The position numbers and the translations under genes were made by a program. Positions 44,330 to 54,562 of a stretch of 64,000 bases of DNA are shown one piece after another. The stretch comes from JAPPLB01 sp965206655 (lineage in GTDB: Bacteria; Acidobacteriota; Terriglobia; Bryobacterales; UBA6623): the NCBI GenBank assembly GCA_965206655.1, contig CBDBKC010000017.1, positions 1 to 64,000 on the forward strand, read 5' to 3'. Position 1 is the first letter of the stretch, and the number at the start of each line of letters is the position of its first letter. The notes beneath the pieces are model-generated. The model saw nothing but the letters and a program-made list of their open reading frames with translations. It did no database searches and was not told the DNA's origin.

Positions 44330-45649
44330 TTGGCCATGCCGGTAAGACGCATCTCAAGACGCAGCTTCCTCGGCGGGACGACCCTCGCCGGGGCCGCCGT
44401 TCGCATCGCTCTGCCTCCGCTGGAGGCAATGTTCAATTCGACGGGCACCGCCTACGCCGCAGCCACACCCGCGGGACGCATCGTCGAGAAGCCGATCGAG
44501 TCACGGTTCCTCACGTGGTTCAACGGCAACGGCATCCCTGAGCGTTACTGGATTCCGACGGAGACCGGCGCAGGCTATCGCATGACGCCCTGCCTGTCGC
44601 CGCTGGCGCCGTTTCGCAACGACATTCATATCCTCAGCGGGCTCGATAACGACATCGCACGGGTACCCGGCCCCGGCAACGACCATCACCGTTCGATGAG
44701 CGGCTTAATGACGGGTGTGCCATTCACCGGACGCGGCGCGGGCGGGCCATCCATTGATCAGGTTGTCGCAGCGAAAGTCGGAGGGCGTTCACGGTTCCGC
44801 TCGCTGCAAGTCGGTGTCTGCCCGGAATCACACGGTGATAGCATCCAGCGGAACATGAGTTGGGCCGGTAAAGACCGAGCGCTGCCTCCCGAGCTGATCC
44901 CGCAAAACCTGTTCGACCGTATTTTTGGAGTGAAAGACCCTGCTTGGGTCGATCGCAAGAAAACCGTCCTCGATGCGGTGCACCAGAGTGCGAAGTCGCT
45001 GCACGCCGATCTGGGAAAGCACGACCAGGCGCGGCTTGACGACTATCTATCCTCGATTCGCGATCTGGAACGGGCAATTGGAAGTCTGCCACCTGAATAC
45101 AGCGCTGTCGAGGAACCGGAAGTCAGCGGTGACATGAAGGACTGGCCACGGATCGCGAAGCTTCAGACGGATCTACTGGTTCACGCGTTCGCGAGCGGCC
45201 AGACGCGCGTCGCCTCTTACATGCTCACCAAGTGCCAGAGCCTGACGCGACTACCCTGGCTCGGGTACACGACGCTCCGCCACCACGACTACACCCACAA
45301 CAAGGCCGAAGGCCCGCGAGGGCAGCGAGTGCTGCGCGACATTTGCCGCTGGCACGTCGAGGAATTCGCTTACATGCTGGGCCGGATGAAGTCGATCCCG
45401 GAAGGGGACGGCACGTTGCTCGACAATTGCTGCCTGGTCTACGTCCACGAACACGCCGAAGCGAACGCCCACAAGAACAACGGGATGATCGCGATCGTCG
45501 CCGGCCATGCCAACGGCATCTTCACCGGACGCCACACCGAAACGACGGGCACGATGGGCGACCTCTATCTCAGCCTTGCCAACAACGCCATGCAAGCCGG
45601 CGTCGAAAGCTTCCCCAACGCCCGCCGCGAACTGCCGGGCATCGTTTAG
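44330..45649 (+). CDS. Tat-exported DUF1552 protein
   Basis: 439 residues. A twin-arginine signal (RISRRSFLGG) leads into the DUF1552 region: LTWFNGNGIPERYWIP, NDIHILSGLDND, GPGNDHHRSMSGLMTG, GPSIDQVVA, and at the C-terminus VYVHEHAEANAHKNNGM and LYLSLANNAM. DUF1552 belongs to the alkaline-phosphatase-like DUF1501-related proteins found beside PSCyt1/DUF1588-type cytochromes in Planctomycetes and Acidobacteria; function unknown. No DUF1592/1588 gene sits next to it here, which is unusual. The start at 44330 or 44336 (MPVRRISRR) cannot be decided. Confidence 0.85.
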   Translation: MAMPVRRISRRSFLGGTTLAGAAVRIALPPLEAMFNSTGTAYAAATPAGRIVEKPIESRFLTWFNGNGIPERYWIPTETGAGYRMTPCLSPLAPFRNDIHILSGLDNDIARVPGPGNDHHRSMSGLMTGVPFTGRGAGGPSIDQVVAAKVGGRSRFRSLQVGVCPESHGDSIQRNMSWAGKDRALPPELIPQNLFDRIFGVKDPAWVDRKKTVLDAVHQSAKSLHADLGKHDQARLDDYLSSIRDLERAIGSLPPEYSAVEEPEVSGDMKDWPRIAKLQTDLLVHAFASGQTRVASYMLTKCQSLTRLPWLGYTTLRHHDYTHNKAEGPRGQRVLRDICRWHVEEFAYMLGRMKSIPEGDGTLLDNCCLVYVHEHAEANAHKNNGMIAIVAGHANGIFTGRHTETTGTMGDLYLSLANNAMQAGVESFPNARRELPGIV

Positions 45650-45658
45650 GTCTGCCGC

Positions 45659-46441
45659 TTATCGAATCGGCGAGAACGGGAGCGGACGCAAGAACGTATT
45701 GCTGATGTTCGAAACCGCCTCCGCGTTCGTCCAGCCGGGCTTGTTACGAATGCGTATCCAATCGGGATCGGCGAGGAACTTTTTCCAAGCCGCTTCACGC
45801 GCCCGCATATCGTCGTACCAAACCATGTAGGTTAGGTTCGGCTGCCTGGAACCGTAGATGCTCTGTCCGAAAAAGACGGGATGGATGCCCGACCGGCGAA
45901 AGATCTTGATCTCTTCCTGGTTGAACATATCGATCTTCATCGCCGAATCACGGTAAGTCTCCGCCTCATACGTGCGCAGGTCGAAGAATCGCGACGCTTT
46001 GCCGGGCTCGATAGCCGGCTCCTCCAAGCGGGGCATCCCGTCGAAGGTGCGCAGCAACCATGTCTCAGCGCGATCGAAGACCGGCTCGTCGGATGCTCCC
46101 ATCGCGTCGGCGGCCCGTCTCCATTTCTGATCGGCTTGCCGCGCGGCGCGTTGCTCGGCCACGTCGTTCCACGAACGGAAGGCGGTGACCATCACGACCT
46201 TCGGCATGTCGGGTCCGAGATAGACCTGAAAGTATCCGAGCGGTCCGAAGCCGTTGCGCTTCGTCATTGGCAGATGGTGCTCTTCCAGAAAGCCGACAAG
46301 ACGTTTCGATTGATCGGCCTTGCTGTTGCGAAGCTGAAAGAAGCGGAGTTCGATGTATTGGTTTGAGTCCTTACGCACGTCGGCGGCGGAAGCCGTTGAG
46401 AGGCCCGCCGCCGATGTGCCCAGGAAGGAGCGTTGCTGCAT
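45659..46441 (-). CDS. NIPSNAP family protein
   Basis: 260 residues with two ferredoxin-like NIPSNAP repeats: YIELRFFQLRNSKADQSKRL...PKVVMVTAFRSW and FFDLRTYEAETYRDSAMKIDMF...LTYMVWYDDM. The N-terminus has a weak signal-like stretch (MQQRSFLGTSAAGLSTASA). NIPSNAP proteins are small ligand-binding or enzyme-like domains, common as secreted proteins in Acidobacteria; role unknown. Convergent with the DUF1552 gene, with nine bases between the stops. Confidence 0.85.
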   Translation of the reverse strand: MQQRSFLGTSAAGLSTASAADVRKDSNQYIELRFFQLRNSKADQSKRLVGFLEEHHLPMTKRNGFGPLGYFQVYLGPDMPKVVMVTAFRSWNDVAEQRAARQADQKWRRAADAMGASDEPVFDRAETWLLRTFDGMPRLEEPAIEPGKASRFFDLRTYEAETYRDSAMKIDMFNQEEIKIFRRSGIHPVFFGQSIYGSRQPNLTYMVWYDDMRAREAAWKKFLADPDWIRIRNKPGWTNAEAVSNISNTFLRPLPFSPIR

Positions 46442-46486
46442 GCTCCCCCTTATAGCACGACAGAATTTCAGACTCGGAGCCGGCGT

Positions 46487-46813
46487 CTACCGCCGATTCT
46501 GACGATTGTGCTTCTGTCTCGCGATCGAACGACTCTGTCTGTTCAAACGGTGGTGTGCCTTCCCTCGTTCGCGCGGCGTGAAAACACCGCCGTCCACGCG
46601 GTCGCGCACAATCGAGCGGTGCAACCGTCCCTGATTCCGCGTCAGCCGCCTCGCCTCGGGACGAGTCAGCGAGCCATTCCCAACGCCATTTCGAACGCGG
46701 CGTACCTGGTTCACCTGACGGTTTCTGACGGTCGGCTTGGCGGCAAGCGCAAGGCCGGCGGTCAAAGTCAGGCTGCACATTCCAACGGTCATCCAACGGG
46801 TGATTCGCGTCAT
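46487..46813 (-). CDS. Small basic secreted protein, Arg/Asn/His-rich
   Basis: 108 residues from MTRITRWMTVGMCSLTLTAGLALAAK, a signal peptide. The mature protein is almost entirely Arg, Asn, Gln, His, Gly and Val in a repeating pattern: RRVRNGVGNGSLTRPEARRL, then VDGGVFTPRERGKAHHRLNRQ. The pattern G-x-L/F-T-x-x-E/R-x-x repeats twice, suggesting two helical hairpins. Similar proteins are widespread in Acidobacteria without known function. Likely periplasmic. The ATG at 46813 is preferred because the signal peptide starts there. Confidence 0.72.
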   Translation of the reverse strand: MTRITRWMTVGMCSLTLTAGLALAAKPTVRNRQVNQVRRVRNGVGNGSLTRPEARRLTRNQGRLHRSIVRDRVDGGVFTPRERGKAHHRLNRQSRSIARQKHNRQNRR

Positions 46814-46843
46814 TGTTCGCTCTCCTTCATGCCCTGTTTCCAA

Positions 46844-46968
46844 TTTGACTTGCGTTGCCGGCCGGCTTCGCTCTTCACTGATTACAAACTCTTCAGCGAG
46901 GCAAAAGTTGCGAAGAAAAGAGAAGAAACATCAAGGCGGCGTCGGCGAACGGTCCGCTCGATGATGCT
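46844..46968. other. Intergenic region before the split sensor-ATPase
   Basis: About 125 bases, no feature seen. Confidence 0.3.
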
Positions 46969-49900
46969 TCAAACAGGTATCGACGGCCCCACCGCGCCGC
47001 GTGAACCCATGAAAGAACGCATGACCGCGGGCGCCAGCAGGGGAAGTACGGCAATAAGATTGTTCTCGCTGACGATCTGTTCGATGATCGTGACCACGGT
47101 TTCACGCTCATTGATGAAGATCAGGACGAATCCCGCTACAAGCGCCAGTACGGCAGGATGCTTTGCCGCCGTCCAGTCGGCCTCAGGAACCACCAGGGAC
47201 GAATCCCCGGGGCGGATCGAGTCCTGGACAAACACCGCGAACGAATTGTTCACGAGCGTGAAGTACTCCTTCTTGAGGACTAAGCGCTTGCGCTGCAGCT
47301 CGCGAATGATCGGGGCCGACCGAGGTTGAACGATCCCACCTCCGGCCAGTTGCAACAAGATCGTCTTCTCATCGTTTGAGCAACTATCCCACAGGGCTCG
47401 GTAATACCACCTTGCCTCATTCAGAAACCGATAGAAAACGTCCTGCCTCACAATACAATCCGCCCCGGCTAGATCGCCAAACGTTCTCAGTGCAATGCGC
47501 CGCAGCGGAGCATGAAGCCGTGACGCTTCGATCACAAGGGAGAGGATCTGGACGCGCCGCTTTTGGTCGATCGAGAATGAAGATCCGTTGCCTTTCCGGA
47601 GGAGAATCTTCCCCAGGCATTCGTTGGCGGCCTCTCGGTATTCCGGCTGGGGAGGATCCTCCAAAATACGCTGCTCGAAACCGCTGATTATTTGCGTGAA
47701 TCGGTCGCGAGGCCCACCGGCCGGATGACCGCCGCGATCCTCGTCTCGGCCTGCTCCCCGATGCCGGAAATAGAAGTCAGGCGCCACATTTGACAGTGCC
47801 ACTACCTTCTTTTTCTTCTTGAAGATCAAATCTTCAAGAAAGGATGTCAGTTGCGGAATCGTATCTTCGTCCTTGACCGCGTAGTCAAGATGGTCCAACA
47901 ACACGATGTCGCGGGAAGCCTTGCCGATCTCTTGCGCCTCGCGGCTCCACCCGTCCTCACGTGCCACTGTGGCGACATCCACGGGATAGACGTCGGGGCG
48001 CGAATCGAAAATATTAGTCTTGCTGCTGAAAGGGAGACCAAGAATCAGCATATTGCCCGTGACCGGCATGTCGCGATCGGGCAGGATATGTCTTCGGTCC
48101 TCGAACACGCGGTCTAAAATGCTCTTCCGTTCAAGCTTGATCACCAGCCACACGATAGACCCCATAAAGAGCGCCACGATGCCCCATGCCATCGCGTCGG
48201 GACGTCCGGGCGACGGGACGCGGGACCGCAACTCGATCGATGGCCGGTTTCCCATACCCGCCATCTGAAGTAGCAGATCCGCCTCGCCACCCTCCCCGGG
48301 GCAGGAGTACCACCCCCACGAGCCATCGTCCGGCGAACCCTTCAGGAGCGCTCGTGTTGCAACAGCCTGATCGTTATACGGAGGACGAACTCTTGCCACG
48401 CCTTGTTTGATCCAGTCCGAATCGTTCGCGTCTACACAGTCCGGCGGCGGCCCATCCGACACGCGGGCGCGAGATCCGCTGAGAAGGTAGACATCCCACG
48501 GTTCGCCGGCTGACACGCCTTCGCTGGGAGTTCGGGCATCCGTGCCGAGACTCAGGCGCCGCTCCAAGAACGCTGCGGCATCTTCCGCGCCCAGTAGTTC
48601 ACGGTATTGGGAAGTCAGCCTGTGTGCACGCCCGGTCAGCGCTTCGGCGGCGCCGAGCTGGTGGTGCCGAACAAGCAGTTCGATCTCCGTTCGATAGCAA
48701 ATCTGGAACAACCCGAACGTCGGCAGGAGATTCAACAGGCAGATCACTCCAGTCGCCGCCAGAGCATATCCCGTCCGATGATCGGGGAGTCTCTTCGAGA
48801 CGGAGGGCGTGCGACCGGCCAGCGCCTCGATCGGACCCGCCAAGAGACACATCCCTAGAGCGACAAACGGCAGAGCAGCGAACACAACCAACCAGCTTGG
48901 TCCGCTCGAGGCCAACCATAGCGCCAGAAGCGGGACGCATATCCAGCCGGCCCATTTACAAATCGACCGCAACAGCAACCTTCCCGCCTGTGTCTCGGCA
49001 TCGTAAGGAGGCTCGATGCACAGCGCGCCACAACAGAAGGCGATGGCGGGAATGAGAAGAGTGACTGCGAGAACCTGATCCAGCGATCCTTGAGTCACCA
49101 CGCTGAGGAATCCGATAGCCAACAGTACGTAGGCCGCCAGCACGATGACGTAGCGGCTCTGCGACGCGCGGTGCGGCCAGATGTACCAGATGAAGGTTTC
49201 GAAGCCCCCCAGCCACCAAGGCACGAAGAAGAGCAGCAGGAAGATCGCGTTGAGCAGCGCCGTCGCGGAGACCGCCTCAGTCAGCACCTCGAGACGCGCG
49301 GTACGGAGTGGCGCTCGGGCGCGAAACACAACGAGTGACCACGGCAATCCCGATAGGGGTTTGACGTACATGCTGTGGTCGCGTCCAAAGTAGCGGGCGC
49401 TGAAGCGGCCGGCGGTACGTCCCGCAACGTTGGCCAACAAAGCCGGCTCGTGCTCACATTCATCAAAGAAATTCTCCAGGAGCGAGCGGCGCGAATTGGA
49501 ATGAAAGCGCACCGATCCGGCGGCATCGATCACCGCAAACCCGAACGAAGGTGGCAGTACCGGATCAATGATCGAATGCAGGCGTGTGATGACTGCCGCC
49601 ACGCCGAGCTTGCTATGGGCCTCCGGCGCCGGCCGGGCAAACACAGCTTGACGCCGGCCCGTCGTCATCGAAGAGACCGGTTGTAGATAGAATTCCGTAG
49701 GCGGGTCGGCGCCGCGGAGCATCCACGCTTCCTCGCGGTCTATCCGGCTGAAGTAGTCGCGCGTCGAAGTATCAACAAGTGGCGTGGCTTTCTTCTCCGC
49801 GCTCCACTTGATGACCTGCCGGCCCTCTTCATCCGTCCAAAAGACCATATCAAGGTAGGGATAGGGCTCCCCGACTAGGGGATCAATGGGGCCATCCGGC

Positions 49901-49982
49901 TCGGCGTATGTCTTCAAGAGCAAATCCCCTGACGGGCACTCCCGGGCGACGCTTTCAGGGTGGCTAGTGAAACACTCGACAT
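46969..49982 (-). pseudogene. Large membrane sensor-ATPase, 3' part (split by IS4-family copy 2)
   Basis: C-terminal two thirds of the gene whose start is at 52596. It encodes the rest of a Cache-like extracytoplasmic sensor (YPYLDMVFWTDEEGRQV, FGFAVIDAAGSVRFHS, LPWSLVVFRA), a block of about eight membrane helices with one more extracytoplasmic region, then a cytoplasmic module with a P-loop-like GLPFSSKT (Ser in place of the second Gly), a Walker-B-like DIVLLDHLD, and a winged-helix-like end (NDEKTILLQLAGGGIV, RELQRKRLVLKKEYFTL). It ends with two hydrophobic helices. The frame continues at the IS junction into CFTSHPESV. Function unknown. Confidence 0.85.
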
Positions 49983-51302
49983 CACTACTGTCCGGCTGAT
50001 AAGCGGTGGGCGGCCTGCAACTGGTTGTAGAAAAGTGGGTTAGGTGTTGTTTTTTCTTGCCGCGATTTGAGCGGCGGTGCGCCGTTTGAGCGTCATCCGT
50101 CCTGAGCCGACAATGGCTCATGAATCTGGGCCGCACCGTATTCGCGCAGTTGATCAGCTTTCTTCCGGATCGCGAGTTCCGGCGCTGTGTGGCCCGCTAC
50201 GATGGCGACCGGGGCTCGCGCAGCTTCTCCTGCTGGGATCAGTTCCTCTCGATGTCCTTCGCCCAGTTGACCTACCGCGAAAGCCTCCGCGATATCGAAG
50301 CGTGCCTGCGTTCGCTTGGCGGCAAGCTCTACCACATGGGATTCCGCGGCAACGTCGCGCGCTCGACACTGGCCGACGCTAACGAGTCGCGCGACTGGCG
50401 GATCTATGCCGATTTCGCTCAGGCCTTGATTCGCATCGCGCGGCCCTTGTATGCCCGCGATCCGATCGGCGTGGATCTCAATCAAAGTCTCTACGCTCTG
50501 GACTCGACCACCATCGACCTGTGCCTCTCGCTGTTCCCGTGGGCCAAGTTCCGCCGGCGCAAGGCCGCCGTGAAGATGCACACGCTGTTGGACCTGCACG
50601 GTAACATCCCCACGTTTATCCGCATTACCGACGGCAAAACGCACGACGTCAACATCCTCGACGAGTTCCTACCCGAGCCCGGCGCCTTCTACGTTATGGA
50701 TCGGGCCTACGTGGATTTCGAACGCCTCTTCGTGTTCACCCTCTGCTCGTCGTTCTTCGTCGTGCGAACCAAGAAGAACATCTTGCTCCAACGGCGCTAC
50801 TCGCATCCCGTCGACAAATCTACGGGCGTGCGCTCGGATCAGACCGTCATACTGACTGCCATCGAATCGGCCAAAGTCTATCCGGACCCGTTGAGGCGCG
50901 TCAGCTACGTCGACGCCGCGACGAACAAGCGGCTGAAGTTCCTGACCAACAACTTCGCGCTCCCGGCACTGACCATCGCCGAGATCTACCGTTCGCGCTG
51001 GCAGGTGGAGCTGTTCTTCAAGTGGGTCAAGCAGCACTTGCGGATCAAGAAGTTCTACGGCGCCAGCGAGAACGCCGTGAAGACCCAGATTTGGATCGCC
51101 GTCTCGGTGTACGTGCTGGTGGCGATCGTGCGGAAGAGGTTGGGCCTGGAGGCGAGTCTCTACCAAATCCTACAGATTCTCAGCGTTACCCTATTTGAGA
51201 AAACGCCCATTTTACAGGCCTTGCAGCCATCAGACTCCCATGAAAACTTACTCGATCACCCCAACCAGCTGATTCTATTCGACTTCTAACCGGACAGTAG
51301 TG
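49983..51302 (+). mobile_element. IS4-family insertion sequence, copy 2
   Basis: 1320 bp, same ends and apparently the same sequence as the copy at 26186. The 9-bp target duplication ACTCGACAT lies at 49974-49982 and 51303-51311. Inserted in the sensor-ATPase gene, opposite to its orientation. Confidence 0.95.
50120..51289 (+). CDS. IS4-family transposase (DUF4372/DDE), copy 2
   Basis: 389 residues, identical to the product of copy 1: Asp in ALDSTTIDL, Asp in VMDRAYVDF and Glu in YRSRWQVELFFKWVK are all present. Both copies lie in the same orientation, 22.5 kb apart. Confidence 0.95.
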   Translation: MNLGRTVFAQLISFLPDREFRRCVARYDGDRGSRSFSCWDQFLSMSFAQLTYRESLRDIEACLRSLGGKLYHMGFRGNVARSTLADANESRDWRIYADFAQALIRIARPLYARDPIGVDLNQSLYALDSTTIDLCLSLFPWAKFRRRKAAVKMHTLLDLHGNIPTFIRITDGKTHDVNILDEFLPEPGAFYVMDRAYVDFERLFVFTLCSSFFVVRTKKNILLQRRYSHPVDKSTGVRSDQTVILTAIESAKVYPDPLRRVSYVDAATNKRLKFLTNNFALPALTIAEIYRSRWQVELFFKWVKQHLRIKKFYGASENAVKTQIWIAVSVYVLVAIVRKRLGLEASLYQILQILSVTLFEKTPILQALQPSDSHENLLDHPNQLILFDF

Positions 51303-52596
51303 ACTCGACATCTTTCCCGAAGCGAGGATGCTTCTGCGAGTCTTCGAACCGGTCGAGCTGCCCGTCAATGCTCTGCAACTCCGCAGTCAGGTTCGTCTCG
51401 ATGCGCCGCGCGATCTGGTCCAGTTCGTCATCCCAGTAGCCATTCAGCTTCAGAGAGAAATAGCCGTCGAGAAGAAAAAGGTTTGTCAGCGAGAAGACGA
51501 GCAGCGTCGAATAGATCAACGCCACAAGTGCCCGCGGCTGCAGTGCCTCGCTGGGGCCCAAGTTCAACATCCTGAAGAAAGGCCAGCTCAGAGCGCAGAC
51601 GGAAAGGAGAAACACAAAGATGATCAAGGCTGTATAGGGAACGTGTCGGGCGTCCGCATCGAAACTCTTCAATCGTCGAACCCCACTAAGGATCAGACGC
51701 TGCCGCGCGCCTTTCGGCGATCCCTCCGTGGGGTCTTGCATGGAGGGATAAGGTAGAGAAAAGGGGTGGGCAAACAAGGAGTAGACGGTGCCGTGGAGGA
51801 TGGACAGGGCCTGATTCGCATGGGTGCTCAGGTATTCCAGGTCGACCCTTGCGCCCCCGGTGTCGACGAGCAAATCCGCCCCGGAAACATTCTCACGCTC
51901 ATGGAAGTTAATGTAGACCGACCCTCCGTCCTCCCGCGCGACCATAAGGCCGTCAAACAGATCACCCTGTTCGATCGGCGCTACCAAATAGCGGAACGGG
52001 ATCTTGGTATCAACGGAGGCGCGCAATCCGGCGAGGTGATACAACAAACGGATCGACGGCTCCCCTTCACACTCGCTGAGTTCGAGCAGGACCTGCTGCT
52101 CTTGAGCGGCCGGGGGCGAATTCGCGGTCTCCTCGTTTGCCGCAACGGACGTGCCACAAAGCTGGGGGACGCTTTTCAAATGCTCCGTAAGATGCGCTAT
52201 CTGCTCTTTCTGCTCTTTGCCGGTCGATGTCTTTTGACGCTCCGCATAGTCCTGCACATAGTCCTGAACAATCTTCGGATCGTAATACGAGAATCGAACG
52301 GACTGCTGCATTCCAGACGCGCTCGACTGCCTTTCGGTGTCATCACGCGCCGGGAGGAATCCTCCGACAACGGTGGCGCTGTGCGCAACGCTGCGGATGA
52401 CATCGGTCACCTTGACGATCTGATTTTCAATTTGGTGCGCAATTGAGCCCAGGACTCGGAAATTACGCTCGGTCAAGTATTTTCGCTGCCGGCTGACATA
52501 GTTCAGGTGAAGCACCGATGCAACACCAAAGATCAGCGCCAGGGCAACGAACGGTAGAACACGGCGTTGGCGGACAAGAGAGGGAATTAACGCCAT
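51303..52596 (-). pseudogene. Large membrane sensor-ATPase, 5' part
   Basis: N-terminal third of the sensor-ATPase: one membrane helix (about 13-30, FVALALIFGVASVL), a long extracytoplasmic domain (about 31-325, with a Gln/Glu-rich stretch near 150), two membrane helices (VPYTALIIFVFLLSVCALSW and ALVALIYSTLLVFSLTNLFLL), then the beginning of a Cache-like second sensor (LDQIARRIETNLTAELQSI). The ATG at 52596 has a near-perfect ribosome site. After removing the IS and one target duplication the gene is 4299 bases, 1432 residues, with an uninterrupted frame. Confidence 0.85.
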
Positions 52597-52600
52597 GTAG

Positions 52601-52608
52601 ACCTCCTT
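52601..52608 (-). promoter_or_regulatory. Shine-Dalgarno deciding the sensor-ATPase start
   Basis: AAGGAGGT, four bases before the ATG at 52596. It rules out the longer open frame to 52770. Confidence 0.8.
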
Positions 52609-52852
52609 CGATAGACCATGCCCCGTCCCGCCTGATCGCTTGCGCGCGGCGGACCGAGGGCTCACGCGTCGAGCCCGCAACGGCAAGATAGCGCACGCCG
52701 CCGGTCGGGCGCAATGATCCCCAAGCCGAAACAGGCGCCCAGTGTGCTTGAAAAGACGCTCAAGAGTCACGAATTTACAGGGAAGACTCGCTTGCGGCCG
52801 TCAGCTATACTGGGCCTTCGCCGTCGAACATCGCCGCCGATTCCCTTCCCGG

Positions 52853-54562
52853 ATGCGCACCGCCCTCGCCGTTCTGCTTGTCGTTCTCTCCGTATTCTTG
52901 TTGCTCTGGCGCCTGGATAGCGTCCCCCTGTGGCGCGACGAGACGACAACCGCCAACTGGGGCCGACTCATGGCGGAAAGTGACGTGTGGATCCCCCGTG
53001 TCTACGACGGCGACCAACTCATTGTCCAAGCGGCCGACGGCCACGACGTCAATTCCCACTTTTTGCCCGCGATGCAAAGTTGGTTGCAGTTCTATGTCTC
53101 GGGATTAGGTTTCGAACTTTTCGGGGTCAACACTTGGACAGCCCGCCTACCGTTTGCTTTGATCGGCGGGGCGACCCTATTCGTGTTCTACCGCATCGGA
53201 GTGGCGTTGTTCGGGAACGGCTTGCAGGCTCTGACGCTTCCGTACCTCGGCCTGTTGTCAATCCATTTTTTGGCGGCGGCGCGGCAATGCCGCTACTACG
53301 TACTCGTGATCTTCGCCGTGTCGCTGTTGCTGCTCGAGATCGTTCACTACCTTCGAGATCCCGAGCGTGCCGCGCGAGCATCATTCTTTGTGAGGATCGG
53401 CCTGTACGGCGTGCTCATCTACCTCGGCAACTATGTCAGCTTCGCGGGTACGTGGGCCGCACTCGGGGTGTTTGCCCTGCTCGAACCTGACCGCCGCTTG
53501 CTGCGCGGGCTCATACCGCTTTCCTGTGTTCTGGTCGTCGTTCTTGGGATTGAGTTCTGGTTCCTGCATTCCGAATTCGCCGAGAATTGGCCTCCCCCCG
53601 ACCCACGGAGCACATGGCAGCTTTACGCCGGGACGCTAATGGGGCGTGGCAGCGATTTCTGGCGCATGGTTCCGTTAGTGCTACTCGTGCCCGCCGGACT
53701 TCTCTTGTTCTCTAAACGTGTGACGAGTTCCCCACTGCTGTTGACCGGCGGACTCGCTTTGAGCACGTTGATTGTTCTGTCGCCGTTTGTGTTCGATCGC
53801 AGGGACGCGGCGCAACTTCCCGGCGCGGCGTTCTGGGTCTACGCTCTCGTGTGCCTGTCGGTGCCGGCCGCTTTTTATTGGGCTTGGCGACGACTGCCGT
53901 CACGCGGCGTGTGGGCCCGCGCCGCCGTATTGGCTGGACTGATTCTGCTGCTCTCGCCGTTGATCGCCATCGCCGGCGGTAAACACCGCGCCTTTGCGCG
54001 TCACTACTATCAAACTCTCCCGGCGGCGCTCCTCCTCAGCGCGCTGGCGGCTGGCCAGATCAAGAAATCCGCGGGACGCCCGGCCGCCGGCCTGCTTCTC
54101 GCCGGCCTCCTCGTTTGGCCTAATCTCGACTGGAATCACTCCGGTGCGGAACAACTGCTCGAGCGTCAATTCGAGGCAGACGATTCCTACAACGGTCCAC
54201 TCTTAGAGTTTCTTGACGAGAACATTCGGCCCGGCGAACAGGTCGCTTTCTATCGCAACGTCAAAGGCATGGCTGCGTACTTCTACCATCCCCAGATGCG
54301 CTGGGTAGCCTTGCTCGACGTCGACGTTCCGCACAACGGGAAGTTTCGCGGCCTCATTCCCGACGATCAGTTCGACGACTACCGAGGCGTCGAGTGGTAT
54401 GTGGTTTGGAATCCCCGCGGGGGGAAGACGCCCCGCCACCTGGATGAGCGCTACGAAAAAGTGTGGGAGTACTCTTATCCCAGTCGCTTATCGTGGTGGG
54501 ACAGCCACCGGACCCCCTCAGTCAGAACCTACGAGATCTACCACCGGTCCGCACTACGGTGA
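52853..54562 (+). CDS. GT-C membrane glycosyltransferase (ArnT/PMT-like)
   Basis: 569 residues with many membrane helices. The N-terminal helix is followed by the luminal loop with the acidic pair in VPLWRDETTTANWGRL, characteristic of polyprenyl-phosphate-dependent GT-C enzymes, and later helices such as FALIGGATLFVFYRIG. A C-terminal soluble domain has LLEFLDENIRPGEQVAFYRN. It probably transfers a sugar from a polyprenyl phosphate carrier to a periplasmic acceptor. The ATG at 52853 (MRTALAVLL) is preferred to 52742. The next two minus-strand genes suggest a shared cell-envelope glycan role. Confidence 0.85.
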   Translation: MRTALAVLLVVLSVFLLLWRLDSVPLWRDETTTANWGRLMAESDVWIPRVYDGDQLIVQAADGHDVNSHFLPAMQSWLQFYVSGLGFELFGVNTWTARLPFALIGGATLFVFYRIGVALFGNGLQALTLPYLGLLSIHFLAAARQCRYYVLVIFAVSLLLLEIVHYLRDPERAARASFFVRIGLYGVLIYLGNYVSFAGTWAALGVFALLEPDRRLLRGLIPLSCVLVVVLGIEFWFLHSEFAENWPPPDPRSTWQLYAGTLMGRGSDFWRMVPLVLLVPAGLLLFSKRVTSSPLLLTGGLALSTLIVLSPFVFDRRDAAQLPGAAFWVYALVCLSVPAAFYWAWRRLPSRGVWARAAVLAGLILLLSPLIAIAGGKHRAFARHYYQTLPAALLLSALAAGQIKKSAGRPAAGLLLAGLLVWPNLDWNHSGAEQLLERQFEADDSYNGPLLEFLDENIRPGEQVAFYRNVKGMAAYFYHPQMRWVALLDVDVPHNGKFRGLIPDDQFDDYRGVEWYVVWNPRGGKTPRHLDERYEKVWEYSYPSRLSWWDSHRTPSVRTYEIYHRSALR

